DNA of 64,000 nt from assembly GCF_963678635.1 (NCBI RefSeq), contig NC_087062.1:35304052-35368051 (forward strand), given 5' to 3'. The notes beneath the pieces are model-generated. The model saw only the letters and a list, made by a program, of their open reading frames with translations, searched no databases and had not been told where the DNA came from. A program made the translations under genes and the position numbers. Origin of the DNA: Symsagittifera roscoffensis. Taxonomy: Eukaryota > Xenacoelomorpha > Acoela > Convolutidae. Of the stretch, positions 1-12,600 are shown in pieces (positions within the stretch are counted from its first letter, which is position 1; every line of letters begins with the position of its first letter).

Positions 1-271
1 TCCGACCCTGTTTTTAACGGCGTTCGTGTATTTTGGGTATTTCGAGACCTAAGTATGGGGAAGTTCTTATTTTCTAGAGTGGGGGGATATTTTGGTAGTA
101 GCCTTTAAGCTGTAACGGGTTCTAGTGTCATGTCGCAAGCGAACCGAATTGGCTCCGACCGTTCTTGAGGTAGAAAAACACAAGAGATAGTGTCCCTGAC
201 TCTTGAGCCAATGGTTATAGGGCCTATTTTTCTTAAGCCTCATATGTGACCGAAGTAGGCGACTGTTACAA
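1..271. repeat. Duplicated retroelement segment A, copy 1
   Basis: This stretch recurs at 1888-2155 with scattered substitutions, beginning at the shared block tttttaacggcgttc and ending near the CTTAAGCCTCAT block. The window opens inside or at the edge of the copy, so its left limit is unknown. Both copies keep a minus-strand open frame, but no domain is recognisable in it. It is probably an internal or untranslated part of a retroelement. Confidence 0.7.
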
Positions 272-598
272 AAATGAATAAGTTTTATGATCGCATGTTT
301 CGTCAAGCCAGGTTTCCGTAAGACCGATAATTGTGTTTGAGTCAACTATTTCTGACAAGAAACGTGTTTCCATGTGTTTGTTCTTTACGCTTCTACAATT
401 TAGAGTTATATATTTGATGAAGTTGTGGTGTTCCTTTGCTTTGTTTGCCAGGATTTCATACGAAAGTGCGGGACCTGGATTGACTTCGATGTCCCCACAT
501 TGAAGAAGCAGGATTTCCAACATTCCAATCTGAAAGGTTAGTATCACAACTGCGCAATAGATGCCAGCTGTGAATCTAAAGTGGCGGTTAGACGTCAT
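266..598 (-). pseudogene. CR1-like non-LTR retrotransposon ORF2 fragment: 2A peptide plus start of APE endonuclease
   Basis: The 110-residue frame opens with a real ATG at 598. Around residues 34-43 it has a hydrophobic run and then GDIEVNPGP (bases 470-496), the 2A-like ribosome-skipping signature D-x-E-x-N-P-G-P. It continues into LNCRSVKNK and GLTETWLDE, which match the N-terminal part of the apurinic endonuclease domain of CR1/L2-type ORF2 proteins. 2A peptides at the N-terminus of non-LTR ORF2 are known from several marine invertebrates. The endonuclease core and reverse transcriptase are missing, because the sequence passes into segment A at about 270. Loss of the 3' part is unlike ordinary 5' truncation and suggests deletion or rearrangement. 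The element is dead here; whether the 2A still skips is untested. Confidence 0.82.
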
Positions 599-798
599 GT
601 TTCTAGTTTTGAGTAGTGCGGTGCAGCAAAATCAATAGGTGCTCTGAGTCCTTTTGGGTTTTGATTACTGTTTGGAGGATTACTGGATGTTGCTAGTACA
701 TTGACAAGGTTATATATTTGAACGTAGTACTTATTTTTTTGTTCGGGATTGAGTTTCGTGAAGTCGTCGGGCAGCAACAGAAGCATTGGTGTTGACAT
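595..798 (-). pseudogene. Short ORF before ORF2, joined by an ATGA stop/start overlap
   Basis: From the ATG at 798 this frame runs 67 codons to a TGA at 597-595. That stop overlaps the ATG of the 2A-endonuclease frame (598-596) in an ATGA. The product is polar with a hydrophobic start and no domain I recognise. The overlap geometry resembles ORF1-ORF2 junctions in some non-LTR elements that use termination-reinitiation. The frame stays open upstream of 798 to a stop near 913, but without another ATG, so this could be the tail of a longer ORF1 whose 5' part is lost. Confidence 0.45.
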
Positions 799-941
799 TG
801 TGTGAAGCCAGGAAAATGCCAGGAATAATGGTGCTGGTGGTGTCAAGGATAATATGCTGAAGTTAGTAGTCAGTGCCCAAAGAATTGCAACTAGTGTTTC
901 ATCACTCTCTATTTAATAAGTTTATCACAACAATTATGCTG

Positions 942-1068
942 TTCCCGGTTCCGGAGACTGGCTTGCTGCTATTCCGTCAGATACGCTCGGTCTTCAGCTG
1001 ACTGGCGACGCTTTCAATTCGCCTTGGTGCCACTCTCCTTTTTTCATGCTCTTGTGCATTTGGCTTAC
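942..1068. repeat. Duplicated segment B, copy 1
   Basis: The block from ctgttcccggttccggagac to the CTTGTGCATTTGG block recurs at 2262-2385. In the second copy it forms the start of a retroelement C-terminal reading frame. Here the frame is cut off after about 125 bp and replaced by unrelated sequence. Confidence 0.7.
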
Positions 1069-1454
1069 AGTCACCTTCGGACTTTTCTCTGGCTGCTTAC
1101 ATTTCTTCAACACTCGGCACCAGTGAAGACGACTTCAAAGTCATCTCGTCTCAACACACCAGCAAGCCCTTCAAGAATGCTATTGAACTATGATCTGAAA
1201 CTGTTTCTCCTGATATGCCACCCGAAGACAATCAAAAGTGTGTGCCAGTCGGTCATATTTGGAAGTTTGACCTTGAGAGAAGCAAAAAACACTTGATTTT
1301 GGAGTGAAATTTAATTTTTCAAAATTTCGAATGGAACCTGTCATGCACGATTTTCTCGCGAGAACTGAAAATCAGAAAAAGAGAGGAGAACAATTTCAGA
1401 ACAATTGAGTCGAAAACGCGGGAAAGTCGCAAGAAAAGGCAGTAGGAAATTGCT
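1069..1454. other. Unassigned retroelement-flanking sequence
   Basis: No convincing coding domain is seen. A short plus-strand open frame spans much of it but lacks recognisable motifs. A purine-rich stretch (aaaaagagaggagaac, about 1376-1391) precedes the LTR-like segment and could be a polypurine tract. Confidence 0.3.
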
Positions 1455-1887
1455 ATTCGCAATTTCCATCACTATAATAATCGAGAGTAGAGCTGTCCCA
1501 TCTGTGACAGAGACGAGAGCATTCCCTCGGATTGGATTATAACGACTGGAGTATTATTCGGAACTGGACTAGAGTGAACCTTCGGTGGAAAGGTGGACAG
1601 CTAGAGTGTCCCAATGGTTCACGAGAACTTACAGTCTAGAGAAAGAACTTATTCTTATTATTAAAACTGACTAACATTAAACTCATTTTAGTTACTTTAT
1701 TAATTCTTGAGTTGCTTACCGACTTATTTACTTCCTGGTTCTTGAGCGTGTTACAATGTGAGTACTTAATTTAAATTCCTAGAGTGTGTTTTATAATTGT
1801 GATGTTGAGGTAAGGCGAGTTTTAGGTTGATCCATCTGAAATGGATCAAAGTTCCACTGTCTAATAAAAAGTAACTTAACGGATTGT
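1455..1887. mobile_element. Possible LTR-like segment between the two A copies
   Basis: This AT-rich block follows a purine-rich tract and lies immediately before segment A copy 2, as expected of an LTR before internal sequence. It has an AATAAA-like motif (ctaataaaaag, about 1861-1871). No TG...CA ends, primer-binding site or second copy could be confirmed, since a partner would lie left of the window. It is a weak call from position and composition. Confidence 0.25.
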
Positions 1888-2155
1888 TCCAACCCGGTTT
1901 TTAACGGCGTTCATGTATTTTGGGTATCTAGAGACCTAAGTATGGGGACGTTTCTAATTCTAGAGTGGGGGGATATTTTAGTAGTAGCCTTTAAGCTGTA
2001 ACGGGTCGTAGTCTCATGTCACAAGCGAACCGAACTGGCTCCGACCGTTCTTGAGGTAGAAAAACACAAGAGATAGTGTCCCTGGCCCTTGAGCCAGTGG
2101 TTATAGGGCCTATTTTTCTTAAGCCTCATGTGTGACTGCAGTAGACGAATGTTAC
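1888..2155. repeat. Duplicated segment A, copy 2
   Basis: This is the second copy of the segment at the window start, about 1887 bp away. It diverges after the CTTAAGCCTCAT block. Copy 1 is followed by the CR1-like fragment, whereas copy 2 is followed by about 100 bp of other sequence and then segment B. Confidence 0.7.
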
Positions 2156-2261
2156 AGTGGTAGAAAAGCTGGTATACTCCGATTGTTTCTCGTAGACGCT
2201 CGTCTCTTTTAGCTAGCACCACCTATGACAGTGACAAAGTTCGTTTACAAGGATGCTCTGT

Positions 2262-2914
2262 TCCCGGTTCCGGAGACTGGTTTGCTGCTATTCCGTCAGA
2301 TACGCTCGGTCTTCAGCTGACTGACGACGCTTTCAATTCGCCTTGGTGCCACTCTCCTTTTTTCATGCTCTTGTGCATTTGGCACTCAATGCGACAGTCA
2401 TGGCATACATCCACTTATTTGCCCGAAAATCAAAAGCCGTTTCTCCAGACATCAACTTGGTAATGAAGTTATCAAAGACGCGCAGAAGTCAGTTGGTGTA
2501 CATAGCAAACTCGAGCCGACCGGAATGCTACGTGACGATGGTAAACAACCAGACGGTGCTACTTCAGTTCCATGGAAAAGTGGCGCAGTTTTAGTTTGGG
2601 ACTTGACTTGTGGAAACCGGCAAGCACACTCAAATCTATCGACAGGCCTTGAAGCTGGTCCCACTGTTGCTAATCAAGCTGAAACACGTTAACGTCAACA
2701 CTATTCTGCTCTGCCAGGCAACTGTACGTTCGAGCCCATTGCTGTGGAACACCCTGGTGCCATCGGAAGCTCGACGCACAAAACTCTATCTTCTATTTCT
2801 TATAAAATCAAGACGACCACCGATGAGAAGAGGTCATTCACCTTCCTCAAACAAAGTTTCGGTATCGCACTACAATGCGGCCTGCTTAGAAGTGAACAAC
2901 TAAACGGGCCATAA
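2262..2914 (+). pseudogene. Retroelement C-terminal module (Cys/His cluster plus PD-type nuclease-like region)
   Basis: Across one early frame change, the plus strand reads a C-terminal region that I recognise from reverse-transcriptase-associated ORFs in many invertebrate genomes. In order it has an entry block with DWFAAIPSDTLGLQL, a CDSHGIHPLICP Cys/His stretch, RHQLGNEVIKDA, LEPTGMLRDDGKQPDGATSV, then VPW and VLVWDLTC. After a TAA near 2690 come FEPIAVE and FLKQSFGIALQ, ending at TAA 2912-2914. PDG...VWD resembles a PD-(D/E)XK arrangement; that is inference, and I cannot name the family exactly. No polymerase core lies upstream, so this is an isolated decayed 3' piece. Confidence 0.6.
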
Positions 2915-3604
2915 GCCAACTGTTTTTTAACCTTTTGTTTGTATTTAAAACTACTGAATTAATTTGAGCTGTTTAAACTTCGAAAAAAAATTTTAATCTT
3001 GAATGTTTTAATTATGAAAGTTGTCTATTTTTTGGTTTCAACAATTATTATTTAAATTGATGATTTTATATATGTAGTAATTTTGTCATTTTTAATGAAA
3101 TCTTTTGTTGAAGTAATCTGTACTTAAGTAGCAAATATACTATCTGTAACCAATCTGTCGTTTGAACTAATTTTAACTATTTTGAACTAATTTCATTTAA
3201 TTTATACGCTTTATTGATGCTGCGGCTGATTAAAGTGTTCTTTCGTCTAGTGTTTTTTTCGAATTGGTGAACCAAGAGTTTGGAACCTTTCTAGTTTTTG
3301 GTTGGAATTCAGATTAGATTTCACCAATCTTAGGCAGCCGCCTTTTATGTGATTAATTGTCAAAGTGTCCGTGTTTACAATCTATTTTATTTTAAGCTTA
3401 TTTAGCTGCGATCTTTCTTTCATTTTTTTTCTAAAAAACTGCAGCAGTTTTTGAAATTACTGTTTATGATTTATGCTTTTATTTCAGAAGTATGAAATTG
3501 AAAGTGTATTCATTTATGTGGAGATCAATTGACTGACTTCTGTGGACCTGATTTTTGTGTTTTCTGAAAAGTAGCTTTCCTGAATTAGAAGAAAAACAAC
3601 GAAA
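2915..3604. other. AT-rich 5' flank of the host gene
   Basis: No coding potential is seen. The sequence is T-rich with short A/T runs and no clear TATA box at a fitting distance. It holds the tail of the retroelement and probably the promoter and 5' UTR of the gene that starts at 3605, although no promoter element can be assigned. Confidence 0.4.
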
Positions 3605-3655
3605 ATGTCCATTTCAATGCGACCGTTTGGTGATTCACCAACAAGCGCGTTTCTG
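3605..3655 (+). CDS. Exon 1 (start exon, 17 codons)
   Basis: An ATG in good context (acgaaaATGtcc) opens 17 codons beginning MSISMRPFGD and stops at a consensus donor CTG|GTGAGT. The phase-0 junction matches every other exon, and the joined text reads naturally into the coiled coil of exon 2. The link spans a 14.6 kb repeat-filled intron, so it is inferred; other 5' exons could exist. Confidence 0.55.
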
Positions 3656-6600
3656 GTGAGTTAAAAAAACAAATAGTTAATCTTCACTCGTCGACAAATG
3701 TAGTGAATACTATTGTAGAGGTCTTCGTGTTATTTTTTTGTTTTTATATTTAAAGAAAATTTTGAGCCCTTTTCGTCCCCTCCCCTATCTGCGAACTTTA
3801 ACTAGTTTTTTTGCTCGAATTGTCGGATTGTTACAAACATTGGTATACAGACGAATTAAAGTATGACAAACGTATTGGGTCCTCATTATTAACCTTGTAA
3901 AACTCCTTGTTACGTAAAAAAACGGATGCATACGTGAGGTGGGGGGAAAAAGAGCCAAAGTCTGTTCACGCTCAAATTTGAATTGTTGTGGTTTCTTTAA
4001 AAAATTTTTAAGCGCAGTTCATTTTTTTAATCCATTGATGAACAGCAAAAGTGTGAAAGTTTTTGGATTTTATTTTTCAGATTTCCAGTGGAATGAAACT
4101 TCAACTATTGATCTAGTTTTCTCAGCTAAAAAAATGTAATCAGCAAAATTAATCATAAATTGTTCTTGCATTTTCAACAGCCTTATGGCTATATTTTTAC
4201 CACGTGCGAGAGCAAGTTTCTTGTAATCGAAAACTATACTTTTTTCACGTAATCAACTTTTCTTACTAATTCTGCTGACATGCTCAATTTCTTGAAGAAA
4301 TGAATTGTCTTAAAAATTACCCCCCAAATCTGAGATATTGGGTTTGGTGGCTGGAACAGATTAAAGGGAAAATCTGACACCAGCGGCTACCTCCAGTTTT
4401 TTTACACGAAAAGTTACGGCTCTCATTTTCGATTTTCAAGTTTTCGATTTTCTGAAACTTTTTTAAAACCTAATATTACAAAGCTCGAAAAAAAACGGGA
4501 TGAAGGGGCTTCCTAAGGATGTCGGATAACCTCTATTTTTCAGGAAACAAGTATTGATCTTCGGAAAAGTCAATTTTTGAACTTTGATTTGGTTTTGAAA
4601 ATGTTGATTTTTCTCAAAAATAACACTGCTAACTCTTATATTAATGGTTTAATCAACAAACAGATTGTGGGCTTCGTCTTTTTGACCTTTCTTAAAAACT
4701 GCTCAGAGAAATCTGCGATTAAAGATTGAGTCGAATGAAATTTAAGCAAAAATTTTTTCTGCAGAAAAGGCGACTTCTTATTTGAGAAAACTTGTTGTCT
4801 CATTGGAAACTTTCTGCATTTTTTTTCCACTCAAATCTGAATCATTTCAGGATTCATTCGGAAAAGCAGGTTATGGGATTTTTCCCGGTAGTGATCTGGA
4901 CACTTTAAGTCACTTTTGTTGAAACTGTTGTGCGGTGCGTATCATGGGAATCCTAGAAATTATCGCGAATTATAAAATCATCAGACGGTGCACGTTCAAT
5001 CAGAAACTTCACCAAGCGTTCAATTGGGCGCTTCACGTTAAGAACGAGTCATCTCGGTGCCGATGTTGCTTGTTTTTGCGAGTTGTTGGTAGCAAGAGGC
5101 AGGCGAGCGCTAGTCGATCATGCAAAAAGACCACTGCCTGTCAAAAATGAACAAGCTAAAAAGGATCATCCGACGGAAAAGTAGCTGGTAAACGCCAAGG
5201 TTGACAAGAAGGCTATTGCAAATAAAGCTGTAGCTCTGCTCGTGCTGAAGTTAGTTTTAGATGGTTCTCCATTCGGGACGAGCGACTGTTTCAGTCGTTG
5301 GAGAGATCTGTATTCAAAAATGGTTCCGGACTCAAATTACACAAAGCTGGCTTGTGGGCCTACCAAAGCAACATATATGCTTGTGCATGACCTTGTTCCA
5401 TTAATAAAATCCAAGATCACCAAAAAGCTTCGGGGCGAGCGGTTCACCATACACCTAGACGAGTCTTTTACAACGGTAAAATTCGTTTAGAAATCTGGAT
5501 TGCTTATCACGATTCATTTTCTATTGTTTGGCACTACTTGTCTTCGAAGGAGTTGGAATGCTCTGTTTCGCTGAACGATATATCATCTCTGTATAATATC
5601 CATCAATTTATTTTGATTTGATTGACGGAATCCTCAACGAACTTAAGCTGAAGAGTACAAATTTCGTTGCATGACTGACAACTGCGCAACAAAGCGAGGC
5701 CAGCGAACTGGACTTGTCAGTGTGTTCGTCACCGGGTTTGTCAGGGTGTGGAACTCATCAAGCTTATTTGGCTCATCGAAAAATTTGCAGGAGTCTTATT
5801 ATTGCAAATTGCATGCCCGTTCTTACAAAGTTCTTTAATTTCATCCACAACACCTCGAAAGTTTAGTCGGTACTCAAGCAGCAGTGGACGTTTCTAAAAA
5901 AAAACCTTTGACATTTCATTGAATTTGATCAAATTGTATCAGTTTACGGTAAAGAACAAGAGTGTTAGATCGCCTGTAGAGTTTACTGCTAGGAGTTCGG
6001 AGAAAAACTTGAAAGTTTTAATGACAAATCAGGAATTAGTGAAGTATTTGCATACTTTTGCAGAGAAATTACTTAGGTATAGTCCCAAATTTTCTTGCGT
6101 CTCCGATAACGCAAACAGTTTACGTGTTACACGATAAACTGGAGTCATTGAGCAACAGCCGAACGTTTTATTCCAAACTTGAAACGTTAACTTTGAGTTT
6201 TAATTCAGATGTTGTCAAGAAGAAAGACGAGGTTGCCACATTAGCGGTTGTGTTTGGGTCTTTTTCGCTTATTGAACTGTTCAATCAAAATAAAGTGGAA
6301 TCGCTTTCTGAGATGTATTTGCTTTACGAGTCGTCGCAGCTCTTGATTCCACAGAACATGCTAGTTGAACCATGGTTCAGCGAAATGAAGACTGCCGAGA
6401 GTCTGCAACAGAGTCATTTCTCTCCAGAAACTTACAATGATGTTAGACTGGCAAGAAGCTTCTTCTCGCGTTCAAGTTTTGAAGATACTGAGATTTTAGC
6501 CGAGTTGTTGTTCATGTCGAAAGCTGCAGAGAGTTACGTGAAGAAGGTGAAAGCTGCCTCTGAGGCAAGTCGTATCCAACATGAGATTGCAGCCAGTGCT

Positions 6601-9600
6601 CGTGAACATTTGGGAGTGTTCAAAAGTCACACGCCTAGTGGGCTCAAAAAGAAAATCACCGATACCGACGAGTTGGAAAAAGCTCTTGGTCGAAAAGCTC
6701 CAGAAAAAAAGAAAGCTAAAGTGGAACTAGAGAAAACAGGTGTTGTTGAACATGCCGATGCTATGTCTGCAAGTGTGCAAAAATTAAAGGTTCTAAACAG
6801 TCACTTGTTTTTGTTTTTCTTAAGGGAGATACTCTGAAAGTTTTCGTAAGTTACGCATTTCATCCCGCATTAGTAAACCATATTCTAAAAAATGTGAAAC
6901 AGGTACCTCCAGCTTTAGATGGGCCCCTAGTTTTAACTATAATTGAAAGTCAGTTCTGTACTTTGTATTTTAATAACTCGCTTTATAAAAAATTTATTGA
7001 TTTGTTTTTGTTTGAACGGGTTCGTCTTATGTTATATTGGCTTTTTCAAATTGCTTCAGGAATGGGTCTTAAAATTTCTGATTTTGAAACTTTAAAAGCT
7101 TGACTTTTTTCAACATACTTTCATTTTTGGCTGAATCAGGGTCGACTCAATTTTTTCACCTTAGTTGAAGCTCGTTTTTTGATATTCAATGATTGTTAAG
7201 GCTGCTTTGGAACACATCCGAGCAAAAATATGAAATTTCTGTAGAAATAGTTTTTCAGTAATTTTTTCAGTTTAGTTCTTTTCAAAAAAAAACTGGCTTT
7301 TCTTTTTTCAAGGAAATTTTTGCAATGCACTGTTTTTATGGTATCGGAAGAGGTGCAAAGCATCGCTCTGCCTCTGTATTAACTTTGAAATTTAAAAAAA
7401 TAATTTTTCAAAAAGGTCATTTTTTTGTTAACTTGCGTTTTGTGACTCCTTTCCCAGCATCTGTTGTCAATGTTTTGTTTCCTTGCGTTCATGTCTTTTT
7501 TCCAAGACATCGACGTCCAGTTTTCGATTTTCTGAAACTTTTTTAAAACCTAATATTACAAAGTTCGAAAAAAAGAGGTGAAGGGGCTTCCTAAGGATGT
7601 CGGATAACCTCTATTTTTCAGGAAACAAGTATTGATCTTCGGAAAAGTCAATTTTTGAACTTTGATCTGGTTTTGAAAATGTTGATTTTTCTCAAAAATA
7701 ACACTGCTAACTCTTATATTAATGGTTTAATCAACAAACAGATTGTGGGCTTCGTCTTTTTGACCTTTCTTAAAAACTGCTCAGAGAAATCTGCGATTAA
7801 GGATTGAGTCGAATGAAATTTAAACAAAAATTTTTTCTGCAGAAAAGGCGACTTCTTATTTGAGAAAACTTGTTTTCTCATTGGAAACTTTCTGCATTTT
7901 TTTCCACTCAAATCTGAATCATTTCAGGATTCATTCGGAAAAGCAGGTTATGGGATTTTTCCCGGTAGTGATCTGGACACTTCAAGTCACTTTTGTTGAA
8001 ACTGTTGTGCGTATCATGGGAATCCTAGAAATTATCGCGAATTATAAACCCTCAGACGGTGCACGTTCAATCAGAAACTTCACCAAGCGTTCACTTGGGC
8101 GCTTCACGTTAAGAACGAGTCATCTCGGTGCCGATGTTGCTTGTTTTTGCGAGTTGTTGGTAGCAAGAGGCAGGCGAGCGCTAGTCGATCATGCAAAAAG
8201 ACCACTGCCTGTCAAAAATGAACCAGCTAAAAAGGATCATCCGACGGAAAAGTAGCTGGTAAACGCCAAGGTTGACAAGAAGGCTATTGCAAATAAAGCT
8301 GTAGCTCTGCTCGTGCTGAAGTTAGTTTTAGATGGTTCTCCATTCGGGACGAGCGACTGTTTCAGTCGTTGGAGAGATCTGTATTCAAAAATGTTTCCGG
8401 ACTCAAATTACACAAAGCTGGCTTGTGGGCCTACCAAAGCAACATATATGCTTGTGCATGACCTTGTTCCATTAATAAAATCCAAGATCACCAAAAAGCT
8501 TCGGGGCGAGCGGTTCACCATACACCTAGACGAGTCTTCTTACAACGGTAAAATTCGTTTAGAAATCTGGATTGCTTATCACGATTCATTTTCTATTGTT
8601 TGGCACTACTTGTCTTCGAAGGAGTTGGAATGCTCTGTTTCGCTGAACGATATATCATCTCTGTATAATATCCATCAATTTATTTTGATTTGATTGACGG
8701 AATCCTCAACGAACTTAAGCTGCAGAGTACAAATTTCGTTGCATGACTGACAACTGCGCAACAAAGCGAGGTCAGCGAACTGGACTTGTCAGTGTGTTCG
8801 TCACCGGGTTTGTCAGGGTGTGGAACTCATCAAGCTTATTTGGCTCATCGAAAAATTTGCAGGAGTCTTATTATTGCAAATTGCATGCCCGTTCTTACAA
8901 AGTTCATTAATTTCATCCACAACACCTCGAAAGTTTAGTCGGTACTCAAGCAGCAGTGGACGTTTCTAAAAAAACCTTTGACATTTCATTGAATTTGAGC
9001 AAATTGTATCAGTTTACGGTTAAGAACAAGAGTGTTAGATCGCCTGTAGAGTTTACTGCTAGGAGTTCGGAGAAAAACTTGAAAGTTTTAATGACAAATC
9101 AGGAATTAGTGAAGTATTTGCATACTTTTGCAGAGAAATTACTTAGGTATAGTCCCAAATTTTCTTGCGTCTCCGATAACGCAAACAGTTTACGTGTTAC
9201 ACGATAAACTGGAGTCATTGAGCAACAGCCGAACGTTTTACTCCAAACTTGAAACGTTAACTTTGAGTTTTAATTCAGATGTTGTCAAGAAGAAAGACGA
9301 GGTTGCCACATTAGCGGTTGTGTTTGGGTCTTTTTCGCTTATTGAACTGTTCAATCAAAACAAAGTGGAATCGCTTTCTGAGATGTATTTGCTTTGCGAG
9401 TCGTCGCAGCTCTTGATTCCACAGACATGCTAGTTGAACCATGGTTCAGCGAAATGAAGACTGCCGAGAGTCTGCAACAGAGTCATTTCTCTCCAGAAAC
9501 TTACAATGATGTTAGACTGGCAAGAAGCTTCTTCTCGCGTTCAAGTCTTGAAGATACTGAGTTTTTAGCCGAGTTGTTGTTCATGTCGAAAGCTGCAGAG

Positions 9601-12600
9601 AGTTACGTGAAGAAGTTGAAAGCTGCCTCTGAGGCAAGTCGTATCCAACATGAGATTGCAGCCAGTGCTCGTGAACATTTGGGAGTGTTCAAAAGTCACA
9701 CGCCTAGTGGGCTCAAAAAGAAAATCACTGATACCGACGAGTTGGAAAAAGCTCTTGGTCGAAAAGCTCCAGAAAAAAAAGAAAGCTAAAGTGGAACCAG
9801 AGAAAACAGGTGTTGTTGAACATGCCGATGCTATGTCTGCAAGTGTGCAAAAATTAAAGGTTCTAAACAGTCACTTGTTTTTGTTTTTCTTAAGGGAGAG
9901 ACTCGGAAAGTTTTCGTAAGTTACGCATTTCATCCCGCATTAGTAAACCATATTCTAAAAAATGTGAAACAGGTACCTCCAGCTTTAGATGGGCCCCTAG
10001 TTTTAACTATAATTGCAAGTCAGTTCTGTACTTTTTATTTTAATAACTCGCTTTATAAAAAATTTATTGATTTGTTTTTGTTTGAACGGGTTCGTCCTAT
10101 GTTATATTGGATTTTTCAAATTGCTTCAGGAATGGGTCTTAAAATTTCTGATTTTGAAACTTAAAAAGCTTGAATTTTTTTAACATACTTTCATTTTTGG
10201 CTGAATCAGGGTCGACTCAATTTTTTCACCTTAGTTGAAGCTCGTTTTTTGATTTTCAATGATTGTTAAGGCTGCTTTGGAACACATCCGAGCAAAAATA
10301 TGAAATTTCTGTAGAAATAGTTTTTCAGTAATTTTTTCAGTTTAGTTCTTTTCAAAAAAAAACTGGCTTTTCTTTTTTCAAGGAAATTTTTGCAATGCAC
10401 TGTTTTTATGGTATCGGAAGAGGTGCAAAGCATCGCTCTGCCTCTGTATTAACTTTGAAATTTAAAAAAATAATTTTTCAAAAAGGTCATTTTTTTGTTA
10501 ACTTGCGTTTTGTGACTCCTTTCCCAGCATCTGTTGTCAATGTTTTGTTTCCTTGCGTTCATGTCTTTTTTCCAAGACATCGACGTCCAGTTTTCGATTT
10601 TCTGAAACTTTTTTAAAACCTAATATTACAAAGTTCGAAAAAAAGGGGTGAAGGGGCTTCCTAAGGATGTCGGATAACCTCTATTTTTCAGGAAACAAGT
10701 ATTGATCTTCGGAAAAGTCAATTTTTGAACTTTGATCTGGTTTTGAAAATGTTGATTTTTCTCAAAAATAACACTGCTAACTCTTATATTAATGGTTTAA
10801 TCAACAAACAGATTGTGGGCTTCGTCTTTTTGACCTTTCTTAAAAACTGCTCAGAGAAATCTGCGATTAAGGATTGAGTCGAATGAAATTTAAACAAAAA
10901 TTTTTTCTGCAGAAAAGGCGACTTCTTATTTGAGAAAACTTGTTTTCTCATTGGAAACTTTCTGCATTTTTTTCCACTCAAATCTGAATCATTTCAGGAT
11001 TCATTCGGAAAAGCAGGTTATGGGATTTTTCCCGGTAGTGATCTGGACACTTCAAGTCACTTTTGTTGAAACTGTTGTGCGTATCATGGGAATCCTAGAA
11101 ATTATCGCGAATTATAAACCATCAGACGGTGCACGTTCAATCAGAAACTTCACCAAGCGTTCACTTGGGCGCTTCACGTTAAGAACGAGTCATCTCGGTG
11201 CCGATGTTGCTTGTTTTTGCGAGTTGTTGGTAGCAAGAGGCAGGCGAGCGCTAGTCGATCATGCAAAAAGACCACTGCCTGTCAAAAATGAACCAGCTAA
11301 AAAGGATCATCCGACGGAAAAGTAGCTGGTAAACGCCAAGGTTGACAAGAAGGCTATTGCAAATAAAGCTGTAGCTCTGCTCGTGCTGAAGTTAGTTTTA
11401 GATGGTTCTCCATTCGGGACGAGCGACTGTTTCAGTCGTTGGAGAGATCTGTATTCAAAAATGTTTCCGGACTCAAATTACACAAAGCTGGCTTGTGGGC
11501 CTACCAAAGCAACATATATGCTTGTGCATGACCTTGTTCCATTAATAAAATCCAAGATCACCAAAAAGCTTCGGGGCGAGCGGTTCACCATACACCTAGA
11601 CGAGTCTTCTTACAACGGTAAAATTCGTTTAGAAATCTGGATTGCTTATCACGATTCATTTTCTATTGTTTGGCACTACTTGTCTTCGAAGGAGTTGGAA
11701 TGCTCTGTTTCGCTGAACGATATATCATCTCTGTATAATATCCATCAATTTATTTTGATTTGATTGACGGAATCCTCAACGAACTTAAGCTGCAGAGTAC
11801 AAATTTCGTTGCATGACTGACAACTGCGCAACAAAGCGAGGTCAGCGAACCGGACTTGTCAGTGTGTTCGTCACCGGGTTTGTCAGGGTGTGGAACTCAT
11901 CAAGCTTATTTGGCTCATCGAAAAATTTGCAGGAGTCTAATTATTGCAAATTGCATGCCCGTTCTTACAAAGTTCTTTAATTTCATCCACAACACCTCGA
12001 AAGTTTAGTCGGTACTCAAGCAGCAGTGGACGTTTCTAAAAAAAACCTTTGACATTTCATTGAATTTGAGCAAATTGTATCAGTTTACGGTTAAGAACAA
12101 GAGTGTTAGATCGCCTGTAGAGTTTACTGCTAGGAGTTCGGAGAAAAACTTGAAAGTTTTAATGACAAATCAGGAATTAGTGAAGTATTTGCATACTTTT
12201 GCAGAGAAATTACTTAGGTATAGTCCCAAATTTTCTTGCGTCTCCGATAACGCAAACAGTTTACGTGTTACACGATAAACTGGAGTCATTGAGCAACAGC
12301 CGAACGTTTTATTCCAAACTTGAAACGTTAACTTTGAGTTTTAATTCAGATGTTGTCAAGAAGAAAGACGAGGTTGCCACATTAGCGGTTGTGTTTGGGT
12401 CTTTTTCGCTTATTGAACTGTTCAATCAAAACAAAGTGGAATCGCTTTCTGAGATGTATTTGCTTTGCGAGTCGTCGCAGCTCTTGATTCCACAGAACAT
12501 GCTAGTTGAACCATGGTTCAGCGAAATGAAGACTGCCGAGAGTCTGCAACAGAGTCATTTCTCTCCAGAAACTTACAATGATGTTAGACTGGCAAGAAGC

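Noticed and set aside
67-345. 92-codon minus-strand frame over segment A
   Set aside because: The repeat copy at 1888-2155 keeps part of it, but conservation is no better than in the surrounding bases and no domain is seen.
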